64,000 nucleotides of DNA from BQJU01 sp965229635. GTDB taxonomy: Bacteria; Bacteroidota; Bacteroidia; Chitinophagales; Saprospiraceae. A program made the translations under genes and the position numbers. Positions within the stretch are counted from its first letter, which is position 1; every line of letters starts with the position of its first letter. Positions 8,181 through 17,007 of the stretch are shown here, piece after piece. Below the pieces are notes generated by a model, which saw nothing but the letters and a program-made list of their open reading frames with translations, searched no databases and had not been told where the DNA came from. The DNA lies in assembly GCA_965229635.1 (NCBI GenBank), contig OZ245894.1:3224001-3288000 (forward strand). Direction: 5' to 3'.

Positions 8181-9359
8181 ATGACAAATTTACTGCAATC
8201 CTGGCGCTGGTACGGCCCCAATGACCCGGTTAGCCTGGCTGATATCCGACAAGCCGGAGCTAGCGGAGTAGTCACCGCTTTGCACCACATTCCCAATGGT
8301 GAAGTCTGGACCATTGCTGAAATTCAGGCCAGAAAGCAGGAAGTTGAAGAAGCTGGTTTGACCTGGTCGGTAGTGGAAAGCATTCCCGTACACGAAGATA
8401 TCAAGCGGGCTTCCGGCGATTATTTGCGCTACATCGAAAATTACAAAACCAGCATCCAAAACCTGGCGGCTTGCGGTATTTATATCGTCACCTACAATTT
8501 TATGCCGGTCCTCGATTGGTCGCGAACGGATTTGGACTATCCCATGCCGGATGGTTCAACCGGGTTGTTTTTCGAAAAAGCAGCTTTTGCGGCCTTTGAT
8601 CTATATATTTTAAAAAGACCTGGGGCGATAGCTGACTATTCCGAACTGGAACAAAAACTTGCTGCCGATCGCTTGGCTCAAATGAGTGAGGCTGATCGGG
8701 AAAAATTGACCCAAAACATCATTGCCGGATTGCCAGGAAGCACCACCGAAGGCGTATTGGATCTGGCTCGCTTTCGCGAAATTCTGGCTACGTACCAACA
8801 TATCGATGCCGATACCTTACGAAAAAATCTCGTCTCCTTTCAGAAAGCCATCTTGCCGGTAGCAGAAGCGGCCGGGGTGAAAATGGCCATTCATCCCGAT
8901 GACCCTCCTTTTCCTTTGTTGGGCTTACCTCGTGTAGTGAGTACTGCTGCCGATGTTCAATATTTGTTTGAGGCTGTGAATGTTCCCAATAATGGCGTTT
9001 GCTTTTGCACGGGATCTTTTGGCGTTCGACCGGATAATGACCTGCCTAAAATGGTAGAAAGTTTTGGGGATCGTATTCATTTCATTCACCTTCGGGCCAC
9101 CAAGCGCAATGAGCAAGGAGATTTTTTTGAGGCCAACCATCTCGAAGGAGATGTGGATATGTATGGAGTACTGTTGCAACTTTTAAAAATTGCACAAAAA
9201 ACCGGTATATCTATTCCCATGCGTCCGGATCATGGACACAAAATGCTGGATGATTTGCGTAAGCAAACCAACCCCGGTTACTCCGCGATAGGCCGTCTTC
9301 GGGGGTTGGCAGAATTGCGGGGACTGGAATTGGGTATTTTACGACAGCTGCCTTCCTGA
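8181..9359 (+). CDS. uxuA: Mannonate dehydratase
   Basis: UxuA dehydrates D-mannonate to 2-keto-3-deoxygluconate in hexuronate breakdown. The start MTNLLQSWRWYGPNDPVSL and the motifs HHIPNGEVW, MAIHPDDPP, CFCTGSFG, HFIHLRATKR and RPDHGH are characteristic, and the His and Cys residues fit the metal site. The 392-residue length matches the family. The ATG at 8181 is preferred over one at 8163 inside the preceding stop region. It forms an operon with the upstream SDR gene. No glucuronate isomerase or KDG kinase lies nearby. Confidence 0.93.
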   Translation: MTNLLQSWRWYGPNDPVSLADIRQAGASGVVTALHHIPNGEVWTIAEIQARKQEVEEAGLTWSVVESIPVHEDIKRASGDYLRYIENYKTSIQNLAACGIYIVTYNFMPVLDWSRTDLDYPMPDGSTGLFFEKAAFAAFDLYILKRPGAIADYSELEQKLAADRLAQMSEADREKLTQNIIAGLPGSTTEGVLDLARFREILATYQHIDADTLRKNLVSFQKAILPVAEAAGVKMAIHPDDPPFPLLGLPRVVSTAADVQYLFEAVNVPNNGVCFCTGSFGVRPDNDLPKMVESFGDRIHFIHLRATKRNEQGDFFEANHLEGDVDMYGVLLQLLKIAQKTGISIPMRPDHGHKMLDDLRKQTNPGYSAIGRLRGLAELRGLELGILRQLPS

Positions 9360-9383
9360 TTTATAAAATCTAATTGATACATC

Positions 9384-10316
9384 ATGCGTCATTTCCACTT
9401 ATTGCTATGCCTGGTTTTGATTGGTGGGCTCTTTTCCTGCCAAACGGAACCCTCTAAATCTGCTGAAACTATGACTCAACCAACTGCCAACTCCGTTGCC
9501 TTTGATTGGCAGGGCCACCGTGGTGCCCGCGGGTTATTGCCGGAGAATACCATTCCCGCCTTCCTGAAAGCCCTTGATTTTCCAGCGGTCAAAACCCTCG
9601 AGCTGGATGTTGTGGTCAGTAAGGATAGCCAGATTGTGATCTCACACGAGCCCTGGATGTCAAGTGGCATCTGTAGCCATCCGGACGGAACGCCTGTTAC
9701 GGAAGAAGAGGAGGAACAATTGCTGATTTACCAAATGACTTACGAGGAAGTTAAAAGCTACGACTGTGGAAGTCGGGGCAACGCCAGGTTCCCGGATCAA
9801 CAGGCGATGAAGGCTTACAAGCCACTGCTGTCGGAAATGGTAGAAGCAGTGGAGGCAAAAGTGAAAGAGGAAAAATTGACGCCGCCGCAATACAACATCG
9901 AAATCAAGATTGAAGAGGGCTATGACGGGGTGAAAACCCCTGGTCCTAAAGATTTTGCCTATCTGGTGCTCAAGGAAATCAATCGGCTCGGAATTGCCGA
10001 CCGGGTATGTGTGCAATCGTTTGATGTGCGACCCCTGCAAATCCTTCATCAGTTTGCTCCAGAGATCACTACTGCGTTATTGATCGCCAATGAAGATGGC
10101 GTGGAAACCAATTTGCAGAAGCTGGGTTACGTACCAGATATCTACAGTCCCTATTACAAGCTCATCACTGCCAATACGGTTCAGGTGATACACGACAAAG
10201 GCATGCGCCTCATCCCATGGACGGTCAATGAGACCAGTACGATGGACAGCCTGATGGCTCTGGGCGTGGATGGCATCATTACGGATTATCCCAATCGAAT
10301 TCCGGAAGGGAAATAA
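9384..10316 (+). CDS. Glycerophosphodiester phosphodiesterase lipoprotein
   Basis: The 310-residue product has a lipoprotein signal peptide (lipobox GLFSC), then the GDPD TIM-barrel motifs: GHRGARGLLPENT with catalytic HR and E, ELDVVVSKDSQIVISHEP with the second catalytic His, and EIKIEEG for the metal site. C-terminal INTDYP-like sequence (GIITDYPNR) closes the barrel. The family releases glycerol-3-phosphate from deacylated phospholipids; here it would act at the periplasmic face. The gene is 24 bases after uxuA, so read-through from that operon is possible, although the functions are unrelated. Confidence 0.9.
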   Translation: MRHFHLLLCLVLIGGLFSCQTEPSKSAETMTQPTANSVAFDWQGHRGARGLLPENTIPAFLKALDFPAVKTLELDVVVSKDSQIVISHEPWMSSGICSHPDGTPVTEEEEEQLLIYQMTYEEVKSYDCGSRGNARFPDQQAMKAYKPLLSEMVEAVEAKVKEEKLTPPQYNIEIKIEEGYDGVKTPGPKDFAYLVLKEINRLGIADRVCVQSFDVRPLQILHQFAPEITTALLIANEDGVETNLQKLGYVPDIYSPYYKLITANTVQVIHDKGMRLIPWTVNETSTMDSLMALGVDGIITDYPNRIPEGK

Positions 10317-10318
10317 CG

Positions 10319-12448
10319 TTACTGCACACCGGTCAATTCCTGATAGGTAAGCGCCAGCCGGATGTGGTTGTAAGGCACGGCTCCTTTCAACATTTCGTAA
10401 ATTGATTTAAGTCGATACGGCTTTTCCAGGTAGCGGATTGTCTTCCACACTTTGCGGGCCTCCACTTCCGGTACAAAGCGGTACAGATCAATATCTTTGC
10501 CCTGAACCATCAAGGCACATAGGTGCTGTACAATAGTCGATTCATCAATATTGCGTTCCCTCGAGATTTCGGCAATGTTCAGCTTTTCCCGGTAAAAGGA
10601 GTAGGTGATCTCCAGCGTAGACTGCGGGAAATTGCTGCTATGGTTTTTGACATACTCGCGGATAGCTTCCATAAAGGTATCGCCATATAGCTGTAATTTT
10701 CGTTCACCCACACCCGATACCTTTTTCATCGCCACATCATTCAGTGGTTTATCAGCCGCCATTTCTTCGAGGGTGGCATCAGAGAAGATGATATAGGGAG
10801 GAACCCCACGTTCCTGAGCCAGCTGTTTACGCAATTGCCGCAGCACTTCAAACAAGTCATTTCTGGCACGCTGTCGTTGGGTAGTCGGTTTTGTTTTGGC
10901 TTTATCGGCTTCCTGACGCTCCTTGAGGGTAGCCAGTTTAAATAGGGAGACCTTTTCCTGTTCGAATAAAACACGGTGGCTGGCTGGTGTTAGTTTTAAA
11001 ACATTTTTCTGGTCGTGTGCTATTTCCAGGTAACCCAAATTGATGAGTTGGGAAATAAACAATTGCCAATCCCGCCAGGGAAATTCACGACCGGCCCCAT
11101 AGGTTTTTATTTTTTCGAAACCCTGTTCAAAAATTTCGCGTTTGCCGGAGCCCCGCAATACATCAATCAGCATATTGATACCTACCTGCTCCCGCAATCG
11201 GTATACTGCGGAAAAGGCCTTCTGAGCAATAACCGTCCCATCAAAATAGGTAGGTGGATTTTTGCAGATATCACAATTGCCACAATTTTCTTTCAGGTCT
11301 TCGCCAAAATAGCTGAGCAAAATTCTTCGCCGACAGGCCAGTGATTCTGCGTATTGCTGCATGCGATCCAGCTTGGCGAGCTGGATTTCCTGGTTTTCAC
11401 TTTGGTTACTGGTCAGAATTTCGCGCAGCAGGCTGACATCTCCATAGCTGTAGAAGAGCAGCGTATCCGCCTTGGCACCATCCCGGCCGGAGCGCCCGAT
11501 TTCCTGGTAATAACTCTCAATGTTTTTGGGCATATTGTAGTGAATTACCCAGCGCACATTTGACTTATCGATGCCCATGCCAAAGGCAATGGTGGCACAT
11601 ACGATATTGATGTTGTCTTTCAGAAATTGCTCTTGTACCAGGGATCGTTCGTCATCGGCCATGCCGGCGTGGTAACTGGCGGCATTAAACCCAGAATCGT
11701 TGAGCTTGGCGGCAAGACTTTCCGTGCTTTTGCGACTCAGACAATAAATGATACCGGGCTGGTCGGGTCTACGCCCAATGAAGCGCTTGATCTGGTCGAG
11801 ACGGCGCTGTCCGGGACGAACCTCCAAACTGAGGTTGGGGCGGTCAAAGGAGGCAATGAAAATTTTGGGCTTGTGTAAGTTAAGTTGGCTGACGATATCA
11901 CGGCGCGTAACCTTGTCTGCAGTAGCGGTGAGGGCGACAACGGGGACCCCTGGAAATTCCTTCTTCAAAAACTGCATCTTGGTATACTCCGGCCGAAAAT
12001 CATGCCCCCAGGCTGAAATACAATGGGCCTCATCAATGGCAAACAGATTGATATTGGCACGCTTCAGCAATGGAATAAATCCCTGGGAAACGAGTTTTTC
12101 CGGAGAAATGTAAAGCAGGTCGATTTCTCCCTTAAAGAAGTCATTTTCTACAGCCTGTTGCTGATCGGAAGAAAGCGAACTATTGAGGAAAGCCGCTTCA
12201 ATACCATTGACCTGCAAGGCTTCCACCTGGTCTTTCATTAGTGAAATAAGCGGAGAAACCACCACACAGGCTCCTTCCATAGTGATGGCTGGAATCTGAA
12301 AGCAGACCGATTTGCCCCCACCGGTCGGCATAAGCACCAGGCAGTCTTTTTTCTGAAAGATGGTCTCAATGATCTCGGCCTGCATGGGCCGGAATTTGTC
12401 ATAACCAAAATACTTCTTGAGCGCGTTGCGGGCGATTTGCAGGTTCAT
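10319..12448 (-). CDS. recQ: ATP-dependent DNA helicase RecQ
   Basis: This 3'-5' helicase acts in recombination repair and replication restart. The 709 residues show Walker A (MPTGGGKS), the DEAH box with the following aromatic-rich loop (AIDEAHCISAWGHDF), helicase motif VI (QEIGRSGRDG), the zinc-binding cysteines (CRRRILLSYF, CGNCDIC), a winged-helix RQC region, an HRDC domain at about 515-595 with GVGERKLQLYG, and a further C-terminal helix-turn-helix region (ERNIDESTIVQHL) as in long Bacteroidota RecQ. It is convergent with the phosphodiesterase gene, two bases away. Its upstream region holds a candidate structured RNA. Confidence 0.95.
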   Translation of the reverse strand: MNLQIARNALKKYFGYDKFRPMQAEIIETIFQKKDCLVLMPTGGGKSVCFQIPAITMEGACVVVSPLISLMKDQVEALQVNGIEAAFLNSSLSSDQQQAVENDFFKGEIDLLYISPEKLVSQGFIPLLKRANINLFAIDEAHCISAWGHDFRPEYTKMQFLKKEFPGVPVVALTATADKVTRRDIVSQLNLHKPKIFIASFDRPNLSLEVRPGQRRLDQIKRFIGRRPDQPGIIYCLSRKSTESLAAKLNDSGFNAASYHAGMADDERSLVQEQFLKDNINIVCATIAFGMGIDKSNVRWVIHYNMPKNIESYYQEIGRSGRDGAKADTLLFYSYGDVSLLREILTSNQSENQEIQLAKLDRMQQYAESLACRRRILLSYFGEDLKENCGNCDICKNPPTYFDGTVIAQKAFSAVYRLREQVGINMLIDVLRGSGKREIFEQGFEKIKTYGAGREFPWRDWQLFISQLINLGYLEIAHDQKNVLKLTPASHRVLFEQEKVSLFKLATLKERQEADKAKTKPTTQRQRARNDLFEVLRQLRKQLAQERGVPPYIIFSDATLEEMAADKPLNDVAMKKVSGVGERKLQLYGDTFMEAIREYVKNHSSNFPQSTLEITYSFYREKLNIAEISRERNIDESTIVQHLCALMVQGKDIDLYRFVPEVEARKVWKTIRYLEKPYRLKSIYEMLKGAVPYNHIRLALTYQELTGVQ

Positions 12449-12530
12449 TTGTAATTATATTGTTATGATTTCTGTCTGCTAATTTAGCTAAATTTTTCTA
12501 TCCTGCAAAATCCACTTTTGAACATATTCT

Positions 12531-12766
12531 AAAACACAAAGGGCCTTCTCCCGTAAAGGAGAAAGCCCTTGTGCTTTTTTTGAACACCAGAGGCGTTCGT
12601 TTAAATGCCTGGAGTTTAGTTCTATTATCTTGCACATCCGCAAGAGAGCAAAAAGGCGAGACTCTCCGGAGAGAGGTTGAAGAGTCTCGTCAAGTAAACA
12701 CGCTTCTTGTTAATGGGTAATAGGAAGGATAACAAGTTTTCTTAAAAAGATTATTTGTTCATCCTT
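12531..12766 (-). ncRNA. Candidate structured non-coding RNA
   Basis: On the minus strand a TATCTTTG element (12773-12780) is followed by a series of hairpins with no reading frame. A stem pairs AAGGAU and AACAA near the 5' end with UUGUUAUCCUU. A perfect 9-base stem (12681-12689 with 12657-12665) has an inner palindrome CTCTCCGGAGAG (12662-12673). A hairpin GAACGCC/GGUGUUC follows. A 13-base terminator hairpin (12558-12570 with 12539-12551, one G-U pair) is followed by UUUGUGUUUU. I do not recognise the family; it does not match SRP RNA, tmRNA or RNase P by eye. Ends are inferred. Confidence 0.5.
12539..12581. terminator. Strong intrinsic terminator, usable in both directions
   Basis: A 13-base stem (12539-12551 and 12558-12570) with a 6-base loop is followed on the plus strand by gtgc and seven T (12575-12581), and on the minus strand by TTTGTGTTTT. 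The genes on both sides are on the minus strand, so the minus direction is expected: it would end the candidate RNA and read-through from the sensor kinase gene before recQ. Confidence 0.75.
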
Positions 12767-12772
12767 ATGGTA

Positions 12773-12780
12773 CAAAGATA
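12773..12780 (-). promoter_or_regulatory. Bacteroidota -7 promoter element (TATCTTTG)
   Basis: The minus strand reads TATCTTTGTACC, matching TAnnTTTG exactly and identical over ten bases to the element at 2627-2634. No good -33 TTTG is seen. No protein gene starts downstream before recQ at 12448, which supports a non-coding transcript. Confidence 0.5.
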
Positions 12781-12827
12781 GGGTATGCAGGTAGATTGGA
12801 AAACCCCATAAACATGGGGTAGGGGGG

Positions 12828-15800
12828 TTAGGGCTTTAAAAAGCGGCGCATTTTGAGGGAAACAGTGAAGCCATTTTCATTGACCAATTTCAGTTGAGCA
12901 TTGAGGCGTTCGGCCCGCATACGCAGGTTGCTGAGCCCCTGGCCGCCCTTGGGCGAAGCCTTAATACCGTTGCTCCCCTTACCATTATCCTGGATAATCA
13001 TCTCAAAGTGCTGCCCCGAATTGCGGAGGATGATTTTGACATCTGTGGCCTCGGAGTGTTTGCCAACGTTATTGATGGCTTCTTTAAAAATAAAATACAA
13101 ATCCTGGCGCACATCTACCGGCATCTTTTGCTGACGGTCGATTTTGTCAACTATGACATCGTAGCGCATGCCCATGGGCAAAAGTATTTCATCAGCGTGC
13201 TCCTGTATGCGGATGATGAGGTCTTCAACCCGGTCCTTACGCGAGTCAACCGACCAGATCACATCGCTCATTTTTGACAAGGCGGTACGGCTGTCAATAC
13301 CGATTTTTTTGAGTCGTTCCCGATTGTTGGCATCGGTGACAATTGAGGCCATAATATCGGTTTGCATGGCAATGCCCGTGAGTAGGCCACTCAACTCATC
13401 GTGCAGGTCGCTGGATATCTTGGTGCGCAGCCGTTCGACCTTGAGTTTTTGATCCAACTGGTATTGGTTAAACAACACCAACGCGAGACCGATGAGAACC
13501 AATGTGAGCATGATAAACCAGGTTTTTTTAAAAAATACCTGCTCCACCCGGATTTTCAGGTCGTAGGTTTCATTGCTGAGGTTGCCATTGGGGTCAGCCC
13601 CCTTCACATGGAGGGTGTAGTTGCCAACAGGAAGGCGGTTGAAGCGAATGGAGTGGTTGTTATTGTTATTGATCCACTCCTTATCGTAACCTTCCAGATA
13701 ATACTGAAATTGATTGCGCATGCTGCGCCGATACACCGGAAGGGTAAAATCAAGGGTGAAATAGGTGTCGTTGGGTTCGATGACCAATTCCGCCATTTGG
13801 TCCAGACCAGTTTCCTGAGTAATGATTTTCTCCTGAGAGGAATTATAGCGGGTGATCTTGGTCAGAATCACTTTGGCGATTTCCTTGTCGATCAGAATAT
13901 CTTCCGGATAAAAGGCATTGACCCCGTTTACTGAACCCAGGTAGCAGCGCCCGTTTTCATCCTTATAATAGGAAAATCGATTGAACTCATCATGGCTAAA
14001 CCCATCGGCCTGATAAAAACTACGGAATGGAAACTCTTCATTGTCGGGTTCAAAATAGGACAACCCATTATAGGTGCTGATCCAGTATTTACCGTCGCCA
14101 TCAGGTAAAATGCCAAAAACCGTGTTGCTGGCTAGTCCGTCATCGCGATTGTAAACTTTAATTTTTCCGGTTTTGGGATTCAAAATGTTCAGTCCATTTT
14201 TGGTGCCCAGCCAGATGTTCCCTTTTTCATCCTCATAAACGGCATAGATGGTATTGTGGCTTAGCCCCTTTTCGGGAATACTGTCCGTTTGATATAGCTG
14301 ACTGCTTCCTACCTCACGGTCTATTTTGTAAAGCCCTTCTTCGGTACCCACCCACAACATTTTATCTTTTCCTTCCAGAATGAAGCGTGGCAGAGCCTCA
14401 CTGAGGGGGTTTTTTCCTTCCTGGTCTACAAAATGAGTGAAACTACCTGTAGCAGGGTTGTAGGATACCAACTGCCCTTGCCCTTCAGAGGGCTCAGTGC
14501 CCAACCAAAAAATACCGGAAGAATCGACTGTAAAAGCAAAGATGCGATCTTCATAAAGAATGGTCCGCACCATACAATTGACTGTATCATAGGCGAAGAT
14601 TTGCCCCATGGTGTTTTTACAAGATGCCCCCCACAGGGTTCCGGCTGGATCCATATAAAGACCCAGTGCACAATCGAAATCAACACTTAAACCCGTATCG
14701 AAATCAGCCATCATCATGGTATCCAATACGTCATTTTCCAGGTCCAACCGGTACCAATTATCCGATTCTTCAGCAAAATAGACATGGCCGTTACCATCAC
14801 CGGTAATGCCACGCATTACCAGCCCCCGTCGATCGGCGGAAAGGTTTTTGGCCAGAAAGGTTTTGACTTTGGTTCGGTTGTTTTGCACAACTTTTAGTCC
14901 CGTATCTATACCAAAAAAGATGGTTTTAAAGAAGTCCCGGGATTCGGCGCATAGCATGTAATTGCCGATGTCCAGCAGATTGGAGAAGTCTAGAAACTCT
15001 CCGGCGTTGGTCACGCAGTTGATTTTAATGATCGACGGATACAAGTTGATGGTATTGGATTGTGCCAGTAACAAGTTGCCTTTTTGATCTTCCCAAAGAT
15101 AGGGATAGAGATTATCGACAGAAAGTTGTTTTACTTTGGCAAAAACCAATTCAGTAGCATCAAACAGGTAGACTCCGGGCACCCCGTTGAAGGCTAGCCA
15201 AATTCGGGATTCTTTGTCCTGGTGCAGGAAATACGTTTTACGTGGGTAGATAAAGGTTTGTTCGGGTACATCAAAATCTTCGGGCTCAAAGGTGCGCATC
15301 AATTCACCACTGGGGTCGAAGAGATAGAGCCCCATCTCGCTGTCGTTGATGAAAAAGAAACCATTTTCGGTGTGCAACAACTCAATTGAAAATGGATCAC
15401 CACTGCCGTTTCTACTCACGGAAAATAATTCCCGAAAGGGCATTTCCTCCTCATAGGTATATTCGTAAACGGTAGTGTGATGATCATTGGCGGCGATGGC
15501 ATATACCTCACCTCTGCGGTCAACGTGAATCTTGCGTGGAAGGTTACTGATACCGGTTTCCGGAAACAACATCACCTTCTTGAGATTTCCATTATGAGGG
15601 GTGAAAATGTCAAAAAAGGCAGTAGTGCTATATTCTATAATGATATTGCCGTAGCGATCTTCACTCAGGTCTTCAATATTACTGGAGGAGAGTTGAAAGC
15701 GCGGATCACGGTCCGCTTTGTCGTCAAAGATGAGAAAGTCGTAACCATCAAAGCGGTTAAGTCCATTTTCGGTGGCAATCCAGACCAGTCCACGACTACT

Positions 15801-15983
15801 AAAGAGAATATCCTTTACCAGACGATCAGATAATCCATCATTCAGAGAATAATACTGCGATTGAAGAATTCCATTTTGGGCTGTAGATGGCCGTACTACT
15901 ACAAGCAAAAGCAGTAGGGTAGAGCCCAGATACCATTGCCGAAAGGCCCTTTTTATTGGCATTAAATAAGTTCCCCCCATCAT
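12828..15983 (-). CDS. Sensor histidine kinase with two-propeller periplasmic sensor, Y_Y_Y domain and NarL-type kinase core
   Basis: After a signal peptide, about 700 residues form repeated propeller blades (WIATENGLNRFDGYDF, LWVGTEEGLYKID, IWLGTKNGLNILNP, YWISTYNGLSYF). A Y_Y_Y domain follows at about 720-805 and one transmembrane segment at about 815-838. The HisKA_3 dimerisation region carries phosphoacceptor H861 in SDLHDELSG, and a HATPase domain shows NVGKHSEATD, DNGKG and GQGLSNLRMRAERL. Unlike hybrid HTCS regulators of Bacteroides it has no receiver or AraC domain; the partner regulator is the gene 21 bases upstream. The ligand is unknown. The start could be the Met at residue 8. Confidence 0.9.
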   Translation of the reverse strand: MMGGTYLMPIKRAFRQWYLGSTLLLLLVVVRPSTAQNGILQSQYYSLNDGLSDRLVKDILFSSRGLVWIATENGLNRFDGYDFLIFDDKADRDPRFQLSSSNIEDLSEDRYGNIIIEYSTTAFFDIFTPHNGNLKKVMLFPETGISNLPRKIHVDRRGEVYAIAANDHHTTVYEYTYEEEMPFRELFSVSRNGSGDPFSIELLHTENGFFFINDSEMGLYLFDPSGELMRTFEPEDFDVPEQTFIYPRKTYFLHQDKESRIWLAFNGVPGVYLFDATELVFAKVKQLSVDNLYPYLWEDQKGNLLLAQSNTINLYPSIIKINCVTNAGEFLDFSNLLDIGNYMLCAESRDFFKTIFFGIDTGLKVVQNNRTKVKTFLAKNLSADRRGLVMRGITGDGNGHVYFAEESDNWYRLDLENDVLDTMMMADFDTGLSVDFDCALGLYMDPAGTLWGASCKNTMGQIFAYDTVNCMVRTILYEDRIFAFTVDSSGIFWLGTEPSEGQGQLVSYNPATGSFTHFVDQEGKNPLSEALPRFILEGKDKMLWVGTEEGLYKIDREVGSSQLYQTDSIPEKGLSHNTIYAVYEDEKGNIWLGTKNGLNILNPKTGKIKVYNRDDGLASNTVFGILPDGDGKYWISTYNGLSYFEPDNEEFPFRSFYQADGFSHDEFNRFSYYKDENGRCYLGSVNGVNAFYPEDILIDKEIAKVILTKITRYNSSQEKIITQETGLDQMAELVIEPNDTYFTLDFTLPVYRRSMRNQFQYYLEGYDKEWINNNNNHSIRFNRLPVGNYTLHVKGADPNGNLSNETYDLKIRVEQVFFKKTWFIMLTLVLIGLALVLFNQYQLDQKLKVERLRTKISSDLHDELSGLLTGIAMQTDIMASIVTDANNRERLKKIGIDSRTALSKMSDVIWSVDSRKDRVEDLIIRIQEHADEILLPMGMRYDVIVDKIDRQQKMPVDVRQDLYFIFKEAINNVGKHSEATDVKIILRNSGQHFEMIIQDNGKGSNGIKASPKGGQGLSNLRMRAERLNAQLKLVNENGFTVSLKMRRFLKP

Positions 15984-16004
15984 TTGTCGTTTACACTGAA
16001 AGCA

Positions 16005-16634
16005 TTAAATCTCACCATCCAGTCGTTTGCGGACGACCTCTGCGCGGCTGTTGACTTCCAGCTTTTTATAAATCTTCTTGATGTGGTCTCTTACGGTTTC
16101 AACTGAGATCAGGTATTTGTCTGCGATCATCTTGTAGCTCAGCCCATCTACCAGGCCCTGCACAATTTGCTCCTGTCGTCCGGTGAGTTTGTAATCAGAG
16201 TCGGATTCCCGTGGAGCAAAGTGGGAAATCACCTTGCGGGCAATGCTGGGAGACATATAAGCGCCGCCATGATGTACAGAAGTGATGGCTTCTTTAATTT
16301 TAAAAAGGTCGCTTCTTTTTGAAATATAGGATACGGCTCCTGCGCACAGGGCTTTAAAGATTCGGTCGGAATCATCGTATGCCGACAGAATGAGGACATC
16401 CACCTTTGGAAACAGGGAGCGGATATGCCGAATGCCTTCTAAACCACTCATACCAGGAAGGTTGATGTCGAGCAGCACCATATTCATCTCCTGATCCCGC
16501 TGTTGGGGATCTTCCAAAAAATCTTCAACGGATCCTGCGCTTTTGACCACACTCATTTCCGGCTGCGCGTTGAGAAAAAGCGTCAGATTTTCCCTTACCG
16601 AAGTTTCATCTTCAACGATACCAAGATTTATCAT
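16005..16634 (-). CDS. NarL/FixJ-family response regulator
   Basis: The 209-residue protein has an N-terminal receiver domain (acidic pocket EDE at 8-10, phosphoacceptor D56 in LLDINLPGMSG, conserved Lys in SYISKRSD) and a C-terminal LuxR-type helix-turn-helix (LTGRQEQIVQGLVDGLSYKM and VETVRDHIKKIYKKL). It is the first gene of an operon with the sensor kinase downstream, so the kinase very probably phosphorylates it. Targets are unknown; the order regulator-kinase with a 21-base gap is consistent with joint expression. Confidence 0.92.
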   Translation of the reverse strand: MINLGIVEDETSVRENLTLFLNAQPEMSVVKSAGSVEDFLEDPQQRDQEMNMVLLDINLPGMSGLEGIRHIRSLFPKVDVLILSAYDDSDRIFKALCAGAVSYISKRSDLFKIKEAITSVHHGGAYMSPSIARKVISHFAPRESDSDYKLTGRQEQIVQGLVDGLSYKMIADKYLISVETVRDHIKKIYKKLEVNSRAEVVRKRLDGEI

Positions 16635-17007
16635 AAGTTTGAGCTGATTTATTTAAGTCCTTCAATTTGTTTTGGCACGTACCAATAGAAGAAGGAAATC
16701 AAATCCACAACGAACTGGGAGTCGGTCTTAGTGGGAAAGAGGGAAGACATTATTGTATAAATAGGGTCTAGAGATACAAAAAGCGTTGCTACCACAAGAT
16801 AGTGAAGTTTTTGGGATAAGCCTAAACCGTTTAAAAAAAACTTTGCAATTTTGTGAGCAATGTTTTTTACCAGTAATAATCCATTCCCCACTCATTTTGT
16901 GATGGAAATATAACAAGCCAGGTTCTTATTTGGTTGAGAAACATGAGCTGCCGGATAGATGTATACAATTAAACTAACTAAACAATAGCCGAATAAATCT
17001 CAGTATT
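16635..17007. other. Divergent intergenic region, no gene seen
   Basis: This stretch separates the response regulator (minus) from the FabH-like gene (plus) and must hold both promoters. I found no exact TAnnTTTG element at a sensible position on either strand. Short minus-strand frames of 60-80 codons (16649-16891, 16728-16916) lack any sign of being genes. Confidence 0.5.

Noticed and set aside
16649..16891. 80-codon minus-strand frame upstream of the response regulator
   Set aside because: AT-rich intergenic sequence, no recognisable domain, and it would occupy the divergent promoter region.
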